A stretch of 64,000 bases of DNA from Anisodus tanguticus (lineage: Eukaryota > Streptophyta > Magnoliopsida > Solanales > Solanaceae), in contig CM067557.1 in assembly GCA_034509755.1 (NCBI GenBank), forward strand, positions 42,962,001 to 43,026,000, read 5' to 3'. Below the pieces are notes generated by a model that was given only the letters and a program-made list of their open reading frames with translations, searched no databases and was not told the origin of the DNA. Below, piece by piece: positions 10,801 through 23,000 of the stretch (position 1 is the stretch's first letter; each line of letters begins with the position of its first letter). A program made the translations under genes and the position numbers.

Positions 10801-13800
10801 CCCCCTCGCACGCCCAGACCTGCAAACCGGAGCATGGTATGGGGGCCTAACGCCGGGAACCAAGAATTGGGATGGGTGTAGCTCTGATAGCATGAATGGA
10901 TCTTGGACCTAACTCAACCCCAAAAGCTTGTTGATGAGGTGAGGATTTCCCAAGAGACCAAGAAACACACATCCCACTGATGTGGGACAATTCAACAAAT
11001 CCTATGTAATCATTCAGCTCCTTTTGGGACAACATCGTTTTAATAACAAGTAACTTGTCTTTAGGTTGCCAAGTAACATGAAGAAATGTCTAAACACAAG
11101 CCAGAATCACAAAGTTCAAAATGCTTACATAAATGGTAGCTGATGCCAGCAGTGCTCAAGTGAATTTTTCAAACCAAACAGCTTCAACAGGATCAAATCT
11201 TAGATAATTTTAGATAAGAATAAGCTCAAATCTCTGATAAGCTCAAACTTTAATGGCACTGAACATCCCTACAAATGATATTGTATCTCCATCTCCTTAC
11301 TATTCAGATTTTCAAGTTCTGACCAAAATATGCATAAGAAATTAGAAGCCTGCATATCTTCATCGCCGAGTACATGAGATGAATAATGTGAAAATGCTAA
11401 GTTATATACTTTGTCGAAGATGGCTTTTGGCCAAATAAGAACCTTTAACTTAGATTGTGCCTTGGAATTGCTAAACAGCAAAATCTCATACTAAGGTACA
11501 GTGCGGGCTAATTTTTGAGAAGCAATCAAATAAGAACACATTTCATTCATATATAGTACATGAGACATTTACAATAAGTTACAGATAATTTAGAATTAAC
11601 TTTACATCCTACTAGAATTTCTATAATTTCACTACTAAACGGCGCTTGAGAAGAAATAAATAAAATCTTCCTAAAGGTTATTACCTACCTTGCCAACAGC
11701 TCCCAGGACAATAGTTGCATCAGAGCACCCATACACTGTTGCATATTTCAAAGGAGCCAAAATATAAATGACTGATTCATGACAATTGATAACCTGCCAA
11801 AAAAAGAAAAAGGATTCAATATCAAGAATCATGTCGAGAGTTTGTCTCCCCAAATTTAACTCTGTCCGGCCAAGAATTTGTTGGGATTCGACATAAATAA
11901 AGATATAGCGAAAGAAGAAATCACATTCATTTAACCACTTCTAAAATAAAACCTAAATTCTAACAGTGCAAAATCATTTCATGCTTAATCCAAAATATGC
12001 ATTGACCAACTTTTAAGGACTTGACAAGCTTTTGGAAGTTGAGATATTAGAATATTCAAAGACATAAACATCTCAGCATGCTACCGAAAAGGTTAACTCC
12101 AACTGGTCAACCAGTTGCAAGTAATGGGCGCGTCCTTCCAGACAAGACTAGCTTCCAATTAGATACTAAGAGAAGCCTTATTCCGACCAACTATCCGGTA
12201 TTGCTTCCTTTCATTTTCAGATTCTTCTGAAATGCTCCTTAATCCTAGTCTTAAACGCTCTTGAGAACTCATCTAAACCATGATGGACAAATTTCTAGAA
12301 TCCTCGACTCTCCTTGGGCACAAGTGTGATTCTGCTTTAAAGTTGTCAGTAAATAAATAAAAGAAACTCCCGGAGTTCAAGAGATTTTCTGAACCTAGTA
12401 TTGATAGATCAGAGACAAAACACACACAATACAAAGGCAACAATAAAAAAAAAAATCATAAAACTTATCCTCTTCAACGAATTATGCAAAAGACAAGGTT
12501 TCACTAAAGATGATGCAATGTGATAAATGCTCCTTGCTGATAACTTTAAAATCTTACCACTTACAAATAACATTCGTCACTTTAAAATCTTACCATATTG
12601 ACTCCTATTATTTTATTTTAATTTATTAAAAATATTGACTTCAATTATTAACTTTAGATGGCATAACCAACAAAAGCTCCATAGTATCCTAAAATGAATC
12701 ATTCACTTATATTTCCCAGGAAAAGAATAACACACAACATAAAGTTGAAACGTACCTTTGCAGAGGAGCCCTTAATATCATTTGGCAGCCTTACATATGA
12801 CGATTTAGAAATTCCTTCAATGAAACTTGGTCCTCTAGGACTTGGCGAACTATTCACTGCACTTGCAGAGACATCAGCCATTGGCACATCCTGATCAGAG
12901 GCATTGGTTGGTCCATTTTCCTTTGCTGAAGCCCTCTCAGTAATTCGTGTCAAAGCGGAGACTATATTTTCGAGAAGCCAGTCATGTACTTGAGCTGCAG
13001 GAACAGGAACAGCAGGCATCTCTGGATCTGAATTGGCAAAAAATGGGGCATTCTGACTGAATGGGATTCTTTCAGATCCCTTTTCACCAAAATAGACTAG
13101 GAAGCCAAGATGCTCTAATTTCTCCATAGACAAAACCTATGAGTCAAGTAAACTATTAGCTTTTCAGCATACCTTTAAGCCAATACTGTATGAATACAAA
13201 CAAGGGCACAAAATGGATGCATATAGAGATGAATAGAGCAGTAAGGGTCTCTCAATAGGCATCGTCATTCGTCAAGCAACAAGTGTTCTTGCATTAGACG
13301 TTTCAGTTTCTTGTGCACTATCTTAGTACGTTTTGTGTGAATAAAATTTTATTTGCAAAAAAGAATAAAATTGAGTAGCATGCTTGTGAAGTCAGATGAA
13401 TCAGATTTAGTCAAATTTGATAGGCAACTATCCTAAGCATATAGAACGACAAATATGGTATTATAACCCAAAGTATAAAATTCACAAACCAGTGATTCTT
13501 CACTATCCCCCTCCACTGACTCTGCCAAAAGAGACAAAATGTTGCCCAAGTGCTTCTGTAAATAGGATAATTGATGAGCCTCTTCATCAGACTGTGATGG
13601 CATAAACCGACGACTATTGCTGCGCACAAGCTGCAATATCAAAACAAAGCTTTTGCTTAATACATTACAAAAGAACATTAGGAAAAACTAAATTATAATC
13701 CATAAACAGCAACAAATAATGCATGCTCAGTGAAATTGTGAAAAACTGCAAATAATTGTCAGCTACAAATAGTTAATTGAAATTTAAAATGCATGCTCAG

Positions 13801-16598
13801 TGAAATTGTGAAAACTGCAAATAATTATCAGCTACAAATAGTTAATTCTTGATTTCGACAGACCATAACCTGTGAAAAATATGCTGAACCAGTAACACCA
13901 AAAACTTTTCTTTATCAGTCAAGAGTTTCAATTTAAAAAATTAAATAAAACTTCGCAGCATGCTGGTCAGAATTGAAGGTAGCTGAAGAAGAAACAGTGG
14001 TTTTATCACATAAATGAACAAGACTTTGGTATCAGTTATTCACCATGCCTCCTGAAACTACTCAAGTAAAACATCTGAGGAGCATGGGAGGCAATTCAAT
14101 CATTACGAGCATACGTTATTGCATAGCTTCAAAGTTACTGTCACCAAGGAATAATGAACCAATACAATACCTTTTCCTGATAAAGCAACCTTTATCAGGG
14201 GTGAAGAATCAAAAGCACACAAATTTATACAACTGAAGTTGACACCAAGCATAAAAGCTTCATTCTTAAATCCTAACTCAACCAGGTAAACCAATTCCAG
14301 CTACATTACACATTTAAAACCTATTAAAGAAAGCATCTTTAAGAACAATAGAGTATCTACTATCTAATAACTAATTAAACTGCAAAAGAGAAAAAAAAAA
14401 GTAACAAGATATCTGACTATACAGTTCTGTAATTCAAAAGCATTATCAAAATTAGTAACCGTTATTACCTCAAACCTAAACATGCAAACACTAAAATACA
14501 AAAATAACACAGTAGCCAAATAAATCCATTCACTTTACACAATCACTGTCCAAAGTAATGTCTACTTTCCAGTTTGAATATACAGAATCATACAACGGAA
14601 TCAAATCACAAAATACAAAACTTTTACCGATCAGAGTTCCAATTTTTTTTAACAATGTCAAAAAGTATGTACAATCACCTATTATCAAAAGCATTATCAA
14701 ACTATTAACCACATTATCACCTAAAAGTTTCACCTAAATTCTCATCATACTCGGCACTATTAGTTTGATGATGCCTGTTTAACGGCATTATTACCTAAAA
14801 CCTAAACATGCAAACACTAAAATACAAAAATAACACAGAAGCCAAATAAATCCATTCACTTTACACAATGACTGTCCAAAGTAATGTCGCCTTTCCAGTT
14901 TGAATATATAGAATCATACAACGGAATCAAATCACAAAATACAAAACTTTTACTGATCAGAGTTCCAATTTTTTTTAACAATGTCAAAAAGTATGTACAA
15001 TCACCTATTATCAAAAGCATTATCAAACTATTAACCTCATTATCACCTAAAAGTTTCACCTAAATTCTCATCATACTCTGCACTATTAGTTTGATAATGC
15101 CTGTGAAACTATTAACGGCATTATTACCTAAAACCTAAGCATGCAAACACTAAAATACAGAAGCAAATAAATCAATTCACTTTACACAATCAATGTCCAA
15201 AGTAATGTCAACTTCCCAATTTGAATATACAGAATCATACAACGGAATCAAATCACAAAATACAAAACTTTTACTGATCAGAGTTTCAATTTTTTTAACA
15301 ATGTCAAAAAGTATGTACAATCACCTATTATCAAAAGCATTATCAAACTATTAACCACATTATCACCTAAGAGTTTCACCTAAATTCTCATCATACTCTG
15401 CACTATTAGTTTGATAATGCTTGTGAAACTATTAACGGCATTATTACCTAAAACCTAAGCATGCAAACACTAAAATACAGAAGCAAATAAATCCATTCAC
15501 TTTACACAATCAATGTCCAAAGTAATGTCGACTTCCCAATTTGAATATACAGAATCATACAACGGAATCAAATCACAAAATACAAAACTTTTACTAATCA
15601 GAGTTTCAATTTTAACAATGTCAAAAAGTATGTACAATCACCTATTATCAAAAGCATTATCAAACTATTAACCACATTATCACCTAAGAGTTTCACCTAA
15701 ATTCTCATCATACTCTGCACTATTAGTTTGATAATGCTTGTGAAACTATTAACGACATTATTACCTAAAACCTAAACATGCAAACACTAAAATAAAAAGG
15801 ACAGCCCGGTGTGAATCTATTGTATGCAGCCTTAACTCACATTTCTGCAACAGGCTGTTTACGCGGCTTGAACGCATGACCTACTGGTCATATGGCACCA
15901 ACTTTACCGTTTACTCAAATGCTCCCTCAAATACAGGAGCAAATAAATACATTCACCAGTTACTCAAAGGCTCCCCTCAAATACAGGAGCAAATAAATAC
16001 ATTCACTTTACACAATCACTGTCCAAAGTATTGTCGATTTTCCAATTTGAATATACAGAATCATACAACTGAATCAAATTCACAAAACACACACCTGCAA
16101 CGGTGAAAGAGCGGATATGAATCCATCGAAAGCCGAAGTAGAAGGCCAAACATCAGCTACTGCAGCGGAATCCTTATGTCCTTTAGGAAGCAACCTTTTA
16201 TAACTCTGAATATACAAAAAAAGCATCAAATCAAACACATTAACTCCAACTGATCGGATCTCCGATGAATTAACTGTTACGATTGGATCAGAATCATTGT
16301 GAAGAACGGATGCGATTGTTTCACTAACAAGTCGAGCATTTTCATTTGAGATCTGAAGTGATTCAGCAATTGCTTCTGAATTAGCTCGATACGACGACGT
16401 AGAGGATAGCGCTAAGAGCTTATTGCGAATTGATATAAGTGTTTGGGATCCATCGGTGAAGATAAGTTTAGGGATAGGAAGAAGTCCGTGTTCGAATGGC
16501 TCTCTTCGTGGATGTATGTAAATTGGAGGAGCGGTGGTGGTGGTGGTGGTGGATGACGGCGTTGATGGCGGTGGTGGTTGTTCGTCTGGTTCCGGCAT
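7886..16598 (-). CDS. TBCCD1: TBCC domain-containing protein 1 (TBCCD1-like), eight exons
   Basis: Minus-strand exons: 16598-16095, 13630-13490, 13136-12756, 11793-11689, 10274-10134, 8701-8498, 8305-8213 and 8041-7886. All have AG/GT borders and join in phase 0 to give 574 residues. The N-terminus is Pro/Ser/Thr rich (MPEPDEQPPPPSTP). Exons 4-5 hold the TBCC/C-CAP-like beta-helical core (VINCHESVIYILAP, ATVYGCSDATIVLGAVGK, VHVIAAAKRICIANC). Exons 6-8 hold the family C-terminus (PYNTFYPLLEEHL, RWDAPV, WFEGQQSGS, LHVCFKDWLYG). Known TBCCD1 proteins are related to tubulin cofactor C and act in cell architecture: centrosome-Golgi positioning in animals, and cell-plate and fragmentation phenotypes in algae. 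The plant role is inferred. The frame is intact with no stops. Introns 1, 4 and 5 carry repeat insertions. Confidence 0.9.
9491..9689 (-). mobile_element. Short retroposon with 20-bp target duplication in a TBCCD1 intron
   Basis: A 199-bp insert starts with a T-run (a minus-strand poly-A tail preceded by ACTTCATC). It is bordered by the direct repeat AAGTCATGCATGGTCTCATT at 9471-9490 and 9690-9709. The long duplication plus A-tail shows LINE-type target-primed insertion. Whether the body is a SINE or a 5'-truncated LINE is not clear. Confidence 0.65.
10679..10997 (-). mobile_element. TRIM (miniature LTR retrotransposon) in a TBCCD1 intron
   Basis: Two direct terminal repeats, 10679-10800 and 10893-10997, share AGAATGGATCTTGG, GAGGTGAGGATT and GATGTGGGACAATTCAACA. 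They flank a 92-bp centre. On the minus strand the centre starts with GCTATCAGAGC next to the LTR (Met-tRNA primer site) and ends in a purine tract (TGCGAGGGGG). The flanks AATCT and AATCC form an imperfect 5-bp target duplication. There is no coding capacity. Confidence 0.75.
13730..13850. repeat. Short direct duplication in intron 1 of TBCCD1
   Basis: ATGCATGCTCAGTGAAATTGTG and about 40 following bases (AAACTGCAAATAATT, TCAGCTACAAATAGTTAATT) occur twice in a row, about 69 bases apart, with few changes. Confidence 0.7.
14456..15790. repeat. Four-copy tandem array (317-333 bp units) in TBCCD1 intron 1
   Basis: The anchor CATGCAAACACTAAAATA recurs at 14481, 14807, 15140, 15460 and 15777, giving spacings of 326, 333, 320 and 317. 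Each unit contains TTTACACAATCA, AGAATCATACAACGGAATC, a T-run and AACAATGTCAAAAAGTATG. A partial fifth copy (about 15985-16090) abuts the exon 1 splice donor, so the source unit was the 5' end of intron 1. Open frames of 67 codons seen in two units are repeat by-products, not genes. Confidence 0.9.
15797..15990 (+). mobile_element. Deleted Au-related SINE fragment with a short duplication
   Basis: The landmarks AGCCCGGTG, TGTATGCAGCCTTAACTC, TTTCTGCAACAGGCTG, GGCTTGAACGCATGACC and TGGTCATATGGCACC match the SINE at 36845, but the GGTCCGGGGAAGG centre is missing. The tail GCTCCC...CAAATACAGGAGCAAATAAATACATTCAC is duplicated once at about 60 bp spacing. Confidence 0.6.
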
Positions 16599-18115
16599 GG
16601 TTTTTGTGAGTGAAATGAGTGAGCTTAGAGAGCTGAGACCTGAGATGGATCAAATAGAATGAGGAATAATTGGGCGCTCATGGTCGAAAGCTCGGTTTGT
16701 GTGAGCTTACGGGCTCGATCCAGACTGACCCGGCCCGGTGATCATAAGTGAACCGTGAACGCTTCTTCAACCAGTTGTTTTGGAAGTCTCCTAAACTGGT
16801 TGTTACTCATTTATTTCCTTTAAACTCCCTCCGTCCCATTTTAGGGATTTACGAGATAGGATGAGATCGAATTATTGATTTTATGGCATTGAAATTATTT
16901 TTATATTTGGTTGGTGGGTAGCTTCTTTAGTATTTCATCTAATTCCATTTATATGAAAAAAAGTGGGATAAGTATCCAATAGAGGGTGGGATAAGCTTAT
17001 CCCATTCAATCTCATCTACATGGGATAATCTCAGTGTTGGGCTTTGTGGTCGTTAACGGGAACAAATGAAGAGGAGCACAGCACCCTCCGCACTCGATTG
17101 GCTAATCAAAGTCAAAGCGGCCAGCTTCTTTTGAATGGGTCAATCCCTCCGACAAAACGATCTCTAGTATCTTAGTTTGATTTGACACGAAGTTTAAGAA
17201 ATAAATGAAGACTTTTAAATCTTGTGATCTTAAATTAAATATGTGTGTAGTCTTTTAAATCTTGTGATTTTAAACTTATCATGTATGATATTTGAATTGA
17301 AAAACTTACTAAATTGGGATGGAGAGAGTACCGTATATTTTTTGCATATGTAGGAAAACTATGTTTCTTTTATTTTATACATTTTAATTACTCCATTTAT
17401 CTTAATTTATTTGACGGCTTTTATTTTTTGAAACTCAAATTATGTAAATTTTGATTAATATTTTAAAATATATTTTTCATCATATTTATATTAAAAAATT
17501 GCAACTTGTATTATTTTTCGTATAGTTATCTAAATTTGTAATTTGTAATTTGTAATAATAAGTTAATCTAATTGAATTATTCTTCAAAATTTAGTTAAAT
17601 TAACTTTTGAAAAGAATTAGAAAATGATGATTGATTATTATTAAAATAGTTTGAGTGTTGATTGTTTGTGGTTGAATCTTGTGTTGAAACTCTTATTTAG
17701 TGATTTGCTTGAAGAATTTCAAAACTTCATCTTTGATCATTGGAAAGTGTTGAAGAAGATAAAGTGATCTTCTTGAATTGGTGTCGTTTGACTAAGTAGG
17801 TGACGGGGGTTATTAGTGTCGGTGTTTGAAACATATTTGGGACAATTTGATTGAAATCGAAATTGTAAACTCAAAAAAGAAAAAAACTATGTTGAATAGG
17901 CAAATAATAATATCTTGGCATGATTTGTAAACGATTTAATAAGATGGGTAAAGGAAGATAGTTCAAAGTCATGTTAACCTGGTATAATTTGTGAATAATT
18001 TAAATGTTCATAAAGAAAATAGCACAAAATTATACAATCTAACACGATTTGCGAACAACTGAACAAGATATGCAGAACGATGATAGTACCAAACTACCAA
18101 TTAATATCAATTTGG
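16599..18115. other. Upstream region of TBCCD1 and intergenic DNA
   Basis: The first few hundred bases upstream of the TBCCD1 ATG should hold its promoter and 5' UTR. I cannot point to a convincing TATA box. Fragments with CTCCCTCCGTCCCATTTT (16825) look like a decayed MITE end. From 17150 on the sequence is AT-rich and non-coding. Confidence 0.4.
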
Positions 18116-18125
18116 CATGACTTGT

Positions 18126-18205
18126 GAATAATATAATAACAACAATAACATATCTAGTTTATTCTCACGGGTGGGGTCTAAGGATGGTAGAGTATACGCA
18201 AAATA
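18126..18205 (-). mobile_element. TS-type SINE fragment
   Basis: (AACAA)-rich start followed by GGGTGGGGTCTAAGGATGGT and AGAGTATACGC resembles the 3' half of the tobacco TS SINE in minus orientation. It is truncated. Confidence 0.45.
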
Positions 18206-18419
18206 ATGTAATAAGATAGTTAAGATAAAAATAGTACCAATTCATCATGACTCGCAAATAATTTTTAAAATTAGGTGGAGAATTTTGTCGGGACTCCCCG
18301 TGTGAGCTTTATAAAAAATCTTATTTTTTTGGCGAAATAAACAAATTGAGGAAGGTACACAATGCCCAATTGCCCATAGTAGCATACAAAGTTTAGATGA
18401 AGCAAAATACATATTTTTA

Positions 18420-18566
18420 TCCCTAAACTTGCACCGAAAACTCAGTTTAGCAATTAAATTTTACTGGCAATTATTTACCTCCCTAAACTTGCACCGAAAA
18501 CTCACTTTAGCAATTGATGATAAAGTTTAATTGCTAAAGTTAATTTTCAATGCAAGTTTAAGGATG
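18420..18566. repeat. Hairpin-forming inverted repeat with internal duplication
   Basis: CCCTAAACTTGCACCGAAAACTCA occurs twice in direct orientation (about 18421 and 18482). It pairs with the inverted arm TTAATTTTCAATGCAAGTTTAAGG ending near 18563. AATTAAATTTTA / TAAAGTTTAATTGC extends the stem. It could be a small fold-back MITE. Confidence 0.45.
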
Positions 18567-18972
18567 AAATGTATTTTCGCTGATAGCCTCTTATCGTTTG
18601 ATTATGAAGAAATTCACGTAGGAATTAACGATGTATGTATTCTACTAATATAGAAGTGTTAGTAGTGGAACTGGAAACTAGTAATGCGAGAATTGAGTAA
18701 TGTAGGAATCAATAGTACAAAAATTATGAATGTAAGAATTTTTATTCATTACTGAATATTTGATTTGTTAGATTAACTATTAGTAAATAGTTATAATTTT
18801 AAAATATGCTTTTACTTTTTAAATAAAATACATAAACGGTTATTTTTGTCATTTAATCATTTAATACATGTACTGTTAGTTTATGTATTCTTACTATACA
18901 TTCGATCTCATACGAGATGATAATAAAAATACAATTTCAAGTTGTATTTGAAATTTTCATGACCAAACACTA

Positions 18973-19098
18973 TAACAATAACAATAACAACATACCCACT
19001 ATAATTTTATAAGTGAGGTAAGAGATTAGAATGTACGTAGACCCTAACTCTACCTTTATGGGATATAGAAGTTGTTTCCAATAGACTCTCGACTAAAA
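18973..19098 (-). mobile_element. TS-type SINE, minus orientation
   Basis: An (AACAATAACA)n start is the complement of the TTG-rich tail typical of TS. It is followed by CATACCCACTATAATTTTATAAG, GTACGTAGACCCTAACTC, TACCTTTATGGG and GTTTCCAATAGACTCTCGACT, in the order of the TS family 3' region. Confidence 0.55.
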
Positions 19099-19282
19099 AA
19101 TATAGTAAATATAGAAATTCAAAAAAAATAAGACAATAAGATATAACGATACAAATTAAAGAGGCAACTCACAACAATATACACATACAAGTATGAATCT
19201 ACGCGAAACCTAAATACTACTGAACATGCTAGCCTCCTACCTCTCTTACCCACAGTGTGTCAAAACAGAATGACTTTATCTC

Positions 19283-19503
19283 ACCCGCAAGGTAGCCAAG
19301 TTGGTGTAGCAGTAGAGCGCGGGACTGCAAGATCACGAGTTCGATCCCCTGCATAAACCTTCTTAGTTGAGCCTGTCACACATGACTTGACAAGTGTGGT
19401 TAATCGGCTGATGTGATTTGCAGGCTATTGCGTCAGTCCGAGGTTTATCCTGTGCGCACTCGAGAAAATAGCGGTTGCGGGTTCCTTCGTCAACAAAAAA
19501 AAA
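19283..19503 (+). mobile_element. tRNA-derived SINE with 16-bp target duplication
   Basis: The head GGTAGCCAAGTTGG...AGAGCGCGGGACTGCA with box-B-like GAGTTCGATCC is tRNA-like. The body ends in an 11-base A-tail after CCTTCGTCAAC. AGAATGACTTTATCTC lies on both sides (19267-19282 and 19504-19519), an exact target duplication. A minus-strand partial copy is at 34718-34818. Confidence 0.8.
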
Positions 19504-19764
19504 AGAATGACTTTATCTCTGAAAAAAATAAAAAAAATTCTCAAAAAAGTGAATAATTCTTATTGTAGAAACAAATAAAGAAAAGAAAAATCCACACAAA
19601 TAGTAATAACAAATATTCACCCACAATTAAAAAAAAAAAATCAACACACAACCACCCTCCAGGCCACCACCGTGAAAGGCTGAAACACACGGGAAAAGGA
19701 AGTTGTACCACCCGCTCTGTCTTTCTCTTTCATTTTCCTCTCTTTAATTTTACTGTTTTTGCTT

Positions 19765-19780
19765 CCCCCCCCCCCCCCCC
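19765..19780. repeat. C16 homopolymer
   Basis: Sixteen consecutive C bases. The length is likely to vary or be mis-sequenced. Confidence 0.9.
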
Positions 19781-19796
19781 GGGTTGAGTCTTTGTA

Positions 19797-20017
19797 CTTT
19801 CTCCGTTCACTTTTTTGTACTTGTCAATTATTATAAAAATAAAATTTTACTCTTATTTGTTTTATTTTTCGCATATTAAGAAAATATATTTTTTATTTTA
19901 CCTTTAATATTAAATACTCATTTTAATTATTTTTCAACTTGATTAAAAAATCATACATTTTATTTATTATTTGTTGCAATATGCAAAGTTCAAACGAGTA
20001 AAAGTGAAGGAAAGAAG
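19797..20017. mobile_element. Stowaway-like MITE
   Basis: Inverted ends CTTTCTCCGTTCACTTTTTTG and GTAAAAGTGAAGGAAAGAAG are flanked by TA on both sides. The 221-bp AT-rich interior has no coding frame. Confidence 0.6.
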
Positions 20018-20075
20018 TACTTTTTCTTCCCTTTCTAGACCTCATCAGTCAATATGCTACATTCTCCGTTATTTT

Positions 20076-23000
20076 TGTAAGATTGTATTAATCTCCTTTA
20101 TGAAGCCTTTCACATTAATACAAAATATATATATGTGTACAATGTGTAATCCCTATATAACAGAGATCTTAGTTCTACCATAATTACATAACCCTAAATA
20201 TGATAAGTACAATAATGGTACACACGTGTTAATACACCCTTTCAATCGGAGTGGGAGGAGGCCGGATGCTAAGACTGAATCTGAAGTCGAGGAATAGCTG
20301 TCTAGGAAGGTCCTTGGTGAATATATCTGCATACTGATATGAAGAAGGCACATGCAATACCCTGACATGATCGGGAGCAACCTTCTCACGAACAAAGTGG
20401 ATGTCCATCTCAATGTGTTTGGTTCGCTGATGCTGAACCGGATTATGAGACAGATATATTATCACCATAAACCAAAGAAGTCTTACGTAATGGACACTGA
20501 AGCTCTAAAAGACGGTTTCGGAGCCAACAAATCTCAGCGACAACATTAGCAACGCCTCTGTATTCTGCTTCTGCACTTGAACGGGATAATGTGGGTTGCC
20601 TCTTGGCGGACCAAGAAATAAGATTGTCTCCTAAGAACACACAGTAGCCTGAGGTGGAGCATAGCGTGTCCGGACAACCTGCCCAATCAGCATTCGTATA
20701 TGACAACAACTTGTTCGGTGCAGAGGGTATAGATGCAAACCATAATCAAATGTGCCCTTAACATATCGAATGATACGTTTGAGGGTAGTAAAGTGAGGCT
20801 CCCTGGGGGCATGCATAAATAAGCATACTTGCTGAACAACATCATGTCTGGTGAAAGTGAGGTATTGTAGTGCACCTGCAAGACTCTAGTAAATAGTGGG
20901 ATCTGACACTGGATCACTAGCCAAAACACTACGCTTTGATCTAGAGTCAACTGGAGTAGCCATGATCTTGCAATTCGCCATTTTAGACCTGTATACAATC
21001 TCCTCTGCATACTTATGTTGACACAGAAACATAGTATATGCAGATCTAGTCACATAAATCCCGAAAAAATAGCTCAACTTTTCCAAGTTAGTCATAGCAA
21101 ATTCTGTTTTGAGCAGCGTAATGATCTCATTTTTCAACAAATCAGAGGAGGCAGTGAGCACAATATCATCAACATACAATAATAAGTACGCAATGCTACT
21201 ACCTCTATGAAAAATAAATAGAGAATTATCACATTTGCTGCACAAAAACCTAATATGCATGATATATTGTGCAAAACGATCATACCACGCTCTAGGGGCC
21301 TGTTTCAAGCCATAAAGTGACTTACGGAGACGACATACATACTGAGGGGCTACTGGATGGATAAAACCAGGCAGTTGATGCATATAAACCGTTTATTTCA
21401 AATCCACGTGTAGAAATACATTTTATACATCAAGCTGATGAATAGACCAGTTCTTACCCATAACAATACTCAGAACTGCAACGATAGATAGATAGAAAAC
21501 CTCGGCAAATGACTGAACTTTTTTTTTAGTTAACCTGGGTTTACATAGCCCAAGGTAGTTTGAACTAATAGAACCAAGGGAAAAGCGCTTTGATTCAAAA
21601 GTTGCTGATTCATGTGCAGCTTCAGTCTATGCACGAATGGTGGCCGGTTTGACAACCGGACTGAATGTCTCACCACAATCTATACCCTCATGTTGATTAG
21701 TGCCATTAGCCACAAATCTTACCTTGTACCTCTCTAAGTCACCATTGTCTCTATATTTGTGGCAAAAAATCCACATGCAACGAATCATATTCACCCCGTC
21801 CGGTCTAAGAACCAAATTCCAAGTATGTTATTTTGTTAAAGCATTAAATTCTTCACGCATGACCGCATCCCAATTCAGGTCTAGTTTGGCTAATTTTGGG
21901 TTTTTGGGTATTGGAGATATGGTTTGTGTGGTTAGATTGAACTAGACTTTGGTTTTGAAAATCCAGTGTTGGGCACGGATTTTCATACGGTGCGTGGGGG
22001 CATGGGTAGGTTGGGGAATATGGTGAGGGGCTGGGTCCGGGTTACTGGAGGCAACGACGTGGTCAGGTTCTCTGATGGTTGGGTGGTAGATTCGGGTATT
22101 GGGTCAGTGGTAGCAGGGAACGATGGCGGGTATGAGAGATCCATGATCTGGGTAGAGACGGTGGGTGTGGTGTCGACAACGTCTGGGCTGTTGACGGTGT
22201 TGGGTTGGTAGGGGTCGAGTTGCAGGTGTGAGTGGGTACTGTTTCGGGGGAGTTTTGGATGACTGAAATTGCGGCGTTGGGCGATGACGACACATTGGTC
22301 ATTGATGGCGGGTGCCGGTGGATAGGGTTTGCAGTGTCGGACTATGACAGAGACACAGGGAGCCGAATGCCGGTGATGGAGGCATTCGGCGGCGAGCTGA
22401 CTGGATATGTCTGACTGTCGGAGAAGGCAGTGGTGATTGGCGGAGACGGGGATGAGTTGGTGGCAGTGTGGCAGAGGTCAGTAAGGATGACCGGGGAGAT
22501 GTTTGACTCATCTAGACCGCCAGTGGTGGGTGTTTGTGTGCTTGTCGCCGCCGGAACAATGGCTGTCTGACGGAATGCTTATTGGACAAGCAGTGATGGG
22601 TCCGAATCTTCGAGGAATTTGTAATCTGTGACTCGGAATTTTTTAATGTTGTCAAACGGAAAAACATACTCAACAAAAGTGACGTGGCGAGAAATTATGA
22701 TTTTGTCGGTGGGGAGCTCATAGCACAAGTATCCCCTATAGTTTGACGGAATCCTAGGAAGGCGCACAGAGTAGATCTGGGTGCCAATTTGTGGGCGGCC
22801 GTGGATGTCAGATTAGGGTAACACAGAAAATCGAAAATTCTAAGGTGGTCATAGGTGGGGATCCAACGATAGAGAATTTCAGTGGGTGTCCTATTTTGAA
22901 TCGCACGGGTTGGTAAAATGTTGAGAATGTTTTCTGCCATTTTAAAGCATATACCCAAAAATTAGAGGGGAGAGACGCATGAAAAAGAAGGGTACGAATC

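Noticed and set aside
14530..15059. Two 67-codon minus frames with near-identical sequence
   Set aside because: They are the same segment of adjacent intron-1 tandem units; non-coding.
19285..19350. tRNA-like stretch with A and B boxes
   Set aside because: It is the head of a SINE with A-tail and 16-bp duplication, not a free tRNA gene; a clover-leaf with acceptor stem is not formed.
21966..22511. Overlapping frames on both strands, GC-richer, possible captured gene in copia 1
   Set aside because: It sits between integrase and RT and reads as the Ser/Pro-rich linker of copia pol on the minus strand.
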